From the NCBI GenBank assembly GCA_025350425.1, contig JANXXW010000068.1, positions 1-8,744 of the forward strand: a stretch of DNA of 8,744 bases, written 5' to 3'. The stretch comes from Rhodospirillales bacterium (lineage in GTDB: Bacteria; Pseudomonadota; Alphaproteobacteria; Acetobacterales; Acetobacteraceae). This document shows, piece after piece, positions 6,832-8,744 of the stretch (positions are counted from its first letter, which is position 1; every line of letters starts with the position of its first letter). Both the position numbers and the translations under genes were made by a program. Under the pieces are notes generated by a model. That model was given only the letters and a program-made list of their open reading frames with translations. It was not told the origin of the DNA and made no database searches.

Positions 6832-8322
6832 ATGGTGCCAGACGCGGTAGAACTGATCCTGGCGATCGACCAAGGCACCACGTCAACGCGCGCTATCTTA
6901 TTCGACACCCAGGCACGTGCGGTGGCGATCGCCCAGCGCCCGCTGCCACAAATATTCCCCGCCGATGGCTGGGTCGAGCATGATCCCGAAGAGATCTGGC
7001 GCGCCACGGTGGCGGTTTGCCGGGAGGTGTTGGGCAAGAATATCGGCCGGGTGGTAGGCATCGGCATCACCAATCAGCGGGAAACCACGGTAGTGTGGAA
7101 CCGTAAAACCAGTCGTCCGGTCTATAATGCCATTGTATGGCAGGACCGGCGGACAACGGCACAGTGCAAGGCGTTGGCCGAGGCCGGATGTGAGGTGGAA
7201 GTAACGTGCCGCAGCGGCCTGCTGCTTGACCCGTATTTTTCGGCGACGAAGGTTGGTTGGATTCTAGATCATGCCGGCGCGCGGGCCGATGCTGAGGCTG
7301 GACTGCTGGCATTTGGCACGATCGACTGCTTTTTGCTGTGGCGGCTGACCGGTGGGCGGATACACGCGACGGACCCGACCAATGCGGCGCGCACAGCTTT
7401 GTTCAACATCCATTCCAACCAATGGGACCCTGAGCTGTTGCGGCTGTTTGACGTTCCAGCCGGGCTGCTGCCGCAGGTGCAGGACAACGCGTCCGAATTC
7501 GGGACGACCGACCCCGGTATTCTCGGCCAAGCCATTCCGGTGCGGGCGATGGCAGGCGATCAGCAGGCGGCGTTGGTGGGCCATGCGTGCTTCACGCCGG
7601 GTGACTTGAAATGCACCTACGGCACCGGCGGCTTCATCATCGCAAATACCGGAACCACACCGGTCAGGTCCCATAGCCGATTGCTGACGACGATCGGCTA
7701 CCGGCTCCAGGGCGTCACGACCTACGCGCTGGAGGGCAGTATCTTCATGACCGGGGCCGCGGTGCAGTGGCTGCGAGATGGGCTCGGACTGATCAAGGAC
7801 GCCGCCGAGTGCGAGGCGATGGCGGCGCAGGTCGTGAATAACGGGGGGGTCTATCTGGTCCCCGCAATGGTCGGCCTCGGCGCGCCACATTGGGACAGCG
7901 CAGCCCGCGGGCTGATCTGCGGCTTTGACCGGAAGGCCACCGCAGCGCATCTGGTCCGCGCAACGCTGGAAGCGGTGGCGTTGCAAACCCGCGACCTCAT
8001 CGGGGCCATGCGGAAAGACGGCATTGCCAGGGCCACGGCCCTCCGCGTCGATGGCGGCATGACGGCCAATGCTTGGTTGATGCAATGCGTGGCCGATGTG
8101 ATCGGGATGACAGTTGCACGCGCCGCAGTGGCCGAGACAACGGCCCTGGGCGTCGCGTGTTTGGCCGCCCTGCAATCGGGGCTTTGCCAATCGCTCGAGG
8201 ACCTCACCCAGCTGTACCGGGCTGACCGCACCTGGCAGACGCAGATGCCGGCGGAGACCCGGTCCGACCTCGTGCGCGGCTGGGATGTGGCGGTGCGGCG
8301 GGCCCGGACCAATTTGACATGA
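6832..8322 (+). CDS. glpK: Glycerol kinase
   Basis: Cytoplasmic FGGY-family kinase (496 aa, the usual family length) that makes sn-glycerol 3-phosphate from glycerol and ATP, feeding GlpD. Seen: phosphate-binding DQGTTSTR (13-20), glycerol-contact residues in NQRETT (R83, E84), W103 in IVWQDRRT, Y135 in LDPYFS, the probable catalytic base D243 in GDQQAALVG, the ATP-side YGTGG (263-267), and the adenosine-site LRVDGGMTAN (404-413). Compared with E. coli GlpK, the GGKGGTR loop that binds fructose 1,6-bisphosphate is replaced by PGILGQA before IPVRAMAGDQQ, and the phosphorylatable His of the Firmicute enzymes is not evident. The start ATG 6832 has only weak upstream purines (AGGA 6815-6818, AGAAAGAA 6823-6830); a GTG directly follows. 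A run of seven G (7843-7849) encodes Asn-Gly-Gly-Val and keeps the frame. The stop overlaps the next gene's ATG. Confidence 0.97.
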   Translation: MVPDAVELILAIDQGTTSTRAILFDTQARAVAIAQRPLPQIFPADGWVEHDPEEIWRATVAVCREVLGKNIGRVVGIGITNQRETTVVWNRKTSRPVYNAIVWQDRRTTAQCKALAEAGCEVEVTCRSGLLLDPYFSATKVGWILDHAGARADAEAGLLAFGTIDCFLLWRLTGGRIHATDPTNAARTALFNIHSNQWDPELLRLFDVPAGLLPQVQDNASEFGTTDPGILGQAIPVRAMAGDQQAALVGHACFTPGDLKCTYGTGGFIIANTGTTPVRSHSRLLTTIGYRLQGVTTYALEGSIFMTGAAVQWLRDGLGLIKDAAECEAMAAQVVNNGGVYLVPAMVGLGAPHWDSAARGLICGFDRKATAAHLVRATLEAVALQTRDLIGAMRKDGIARATALRVDGGMTANAWLMQCVADVIGMTVARAAVAETTALGVACLAALQSGLCQSLEDLTQLYRADRTWQTQMPAETRSDLVRGWDVAVRRARTNLT

Positions 8323-8744
8323 AAATCGGCCTCCGCTGTGACCCGGCGCTGCAAGCCGTGCTACCGCGGCCCTTGCTGGCGCGGCAGACATTGCCCGATT
8401 GGCTGAAAGTAATGCCGATGACGGCCGCCTCCGCCATGCACGATGCGGCCGAAATCCGGACCGTGAAGCAGTGTCCGCCCTTCGTGGACGCGATGCGAAC
8501 CGGCTTCGTGTTTCTGTTGCCCTGCGACGTCCGGTATGCGGACGGCGTGTTTGGCTGGAACTGGGACGCGCCGGCCCCGAGCCTCTCCGGGCAGCCGCGG
8601 GCGCCAATCAACTTCCATGCCGCCGCCCAGGTCTCTGGCACGCCGTTCGGCGAGGACAACCTGATCAAGTTCGTCAGCTTCTGGACAGTTGAATTGCCAA
8701 CTGGCTGGTCACTGCTGGCAATGCACCCGCTTAACCGTGATGAC
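8319..8744 (+). CDS. Uncharacterised protein, N-terminal 142 residues (3' truncated by window)
   Basis: The frame opens at an ATG overlapping the glpK stop (ATGA) and stays open to the last base, so only the N-terminal part is seen. No signal peptide or membrane helix is apparent. Readable features: LPDWLKVMP (25-33), a TVKQCPPFVDAMRTGF stretch (48-63), a hydrophobic FVFLLPCDV (63-71), then PINFH (97-101), IKFVSFWTVELPTGWS (116-131) and AMHPLNRDD (134-142). I have a weak memory of such TVKxCPPF ... HPxNR proteins as hypotheticals in proteobacterial and phage genomes, but cannot name a function. The coupled start and codon use like the neighbours support a real gene. No strong Shine-Dalgarno sequence precedes it, so translation likely depends on ribosomes ending glpK. 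Longer readings in other frames here are arginine/proline-rich shadows. Confidence 0.75.
   Translation, partial: MKIGLRCDPALQAVLPRPLLARQTLPDWLKVMPMTAASAMHDAAEIRTVKQCPPFVDAMRTGFVFLLPCDVRYADGVFGWNWDAPAPSLSGQPRAPINFHAAAQVSGTPFGEDNLIKFVSFWTVELPTGWSLLAMHPLNRDD

Noticed and set aside
6201..7073. 290-codon minus-strand frame opposite the glpV end and glpK start
   Set aside because: Low-complexity composition, no family similarity, and it spans two well-supported + strand genes.
7843..7849. Run of seven G in glpK as a phase-variation tract
   Set aside because: Frame is intact, residues Gly-Gly-Val fit the family, and the run is short for slippage control in a GC-rich genome.
7264..8607. 447-codon open frame on the minus strand opposite glpK and the last gene
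   Set aside because: Arginine/proline-rich, no recognisable domain, and fully opposite a convincing glycerol kinase; typical of a GC-rich antisense shadow.

Overview
This window is a single-direction (all + strand) glycerol uptake and catabolism operon from a GC-rich Gram-negative bacterium. The gene set and order match the GlpSTPQUV-type glycerol ABC transporter loci described in Rhizobium and found in other Alphaproteobacteria. I therefore favour an alphaproteobacterium, possibly outside the rhizobia (for example Acetobacteraceae/Rhodospirillales), but a betaproteobacterium with the same operon cannot be excluded from sequence reading alone.

Layout: 1-732 is the 3' half of glpD (membrane-associated glycerol-3-phosphate dehydrogenase). 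729-1853 and 1831-2913 are the two different ABC ATPases, glpS and glpT. 2910-3800 and 3797-4609 are the two permease subunits, glpP and glpQ. 4621-4893 is a 90-residue three-helix membrane protein (DUF2160 type, called glpU in rhizobia). 4983-6737 is glpV, a large periplasmic binding protein with a probable Tat signal. 6832-8322 is glpK, glycerol kinase. 8319-8744 is the start of an unrecognised gene that runs off the window. Four junctions are 4-bp ATGA overlaps (glpD/glpS, glpT/glpP, glpP/glpQ, glpK/unknown) and glpS/glpT overlap by 23 bp, so most of the operon is translationally coupled. The only real gaps flank glpV (89 and 94 bp), and each carries a hairpin touching the preceding stop codon.

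How it works together: GlpV captures glycerol in the periplasm, GlpP/GlpQ (with GlpU of unknown role) form the channel, GlpS/GlpT supply ATP energy, GlpK phosphorylates the imported glycerol to sn-glycerol 3-phosphate, and GlpD oxidises that to dihydroxyacetone phosphate. No glpF facilitator and no regulator are visible in the window.

Most interesting observations: (1) GlpS and GlpT carry complementary degeneracies. GlpS lacks the A-loop aromatic, the fourth Walker A glycine and the H-loop histidine, and GlpT lacks the LSGGQ signature. All of these map to the same composite ATP site, predicting an importer with a single hydrolysing site. (2) Hairpins bracket the binding-protein gene, one with a competing alternative stem. 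(3) An unknown gene is stop-start coupled to glpK. (4) GlpK lacks the E. coli fructose-1,6-bisphosphate loop. No CRISPR, tRNA, rRNA, insertion sequence or phage module was seen.
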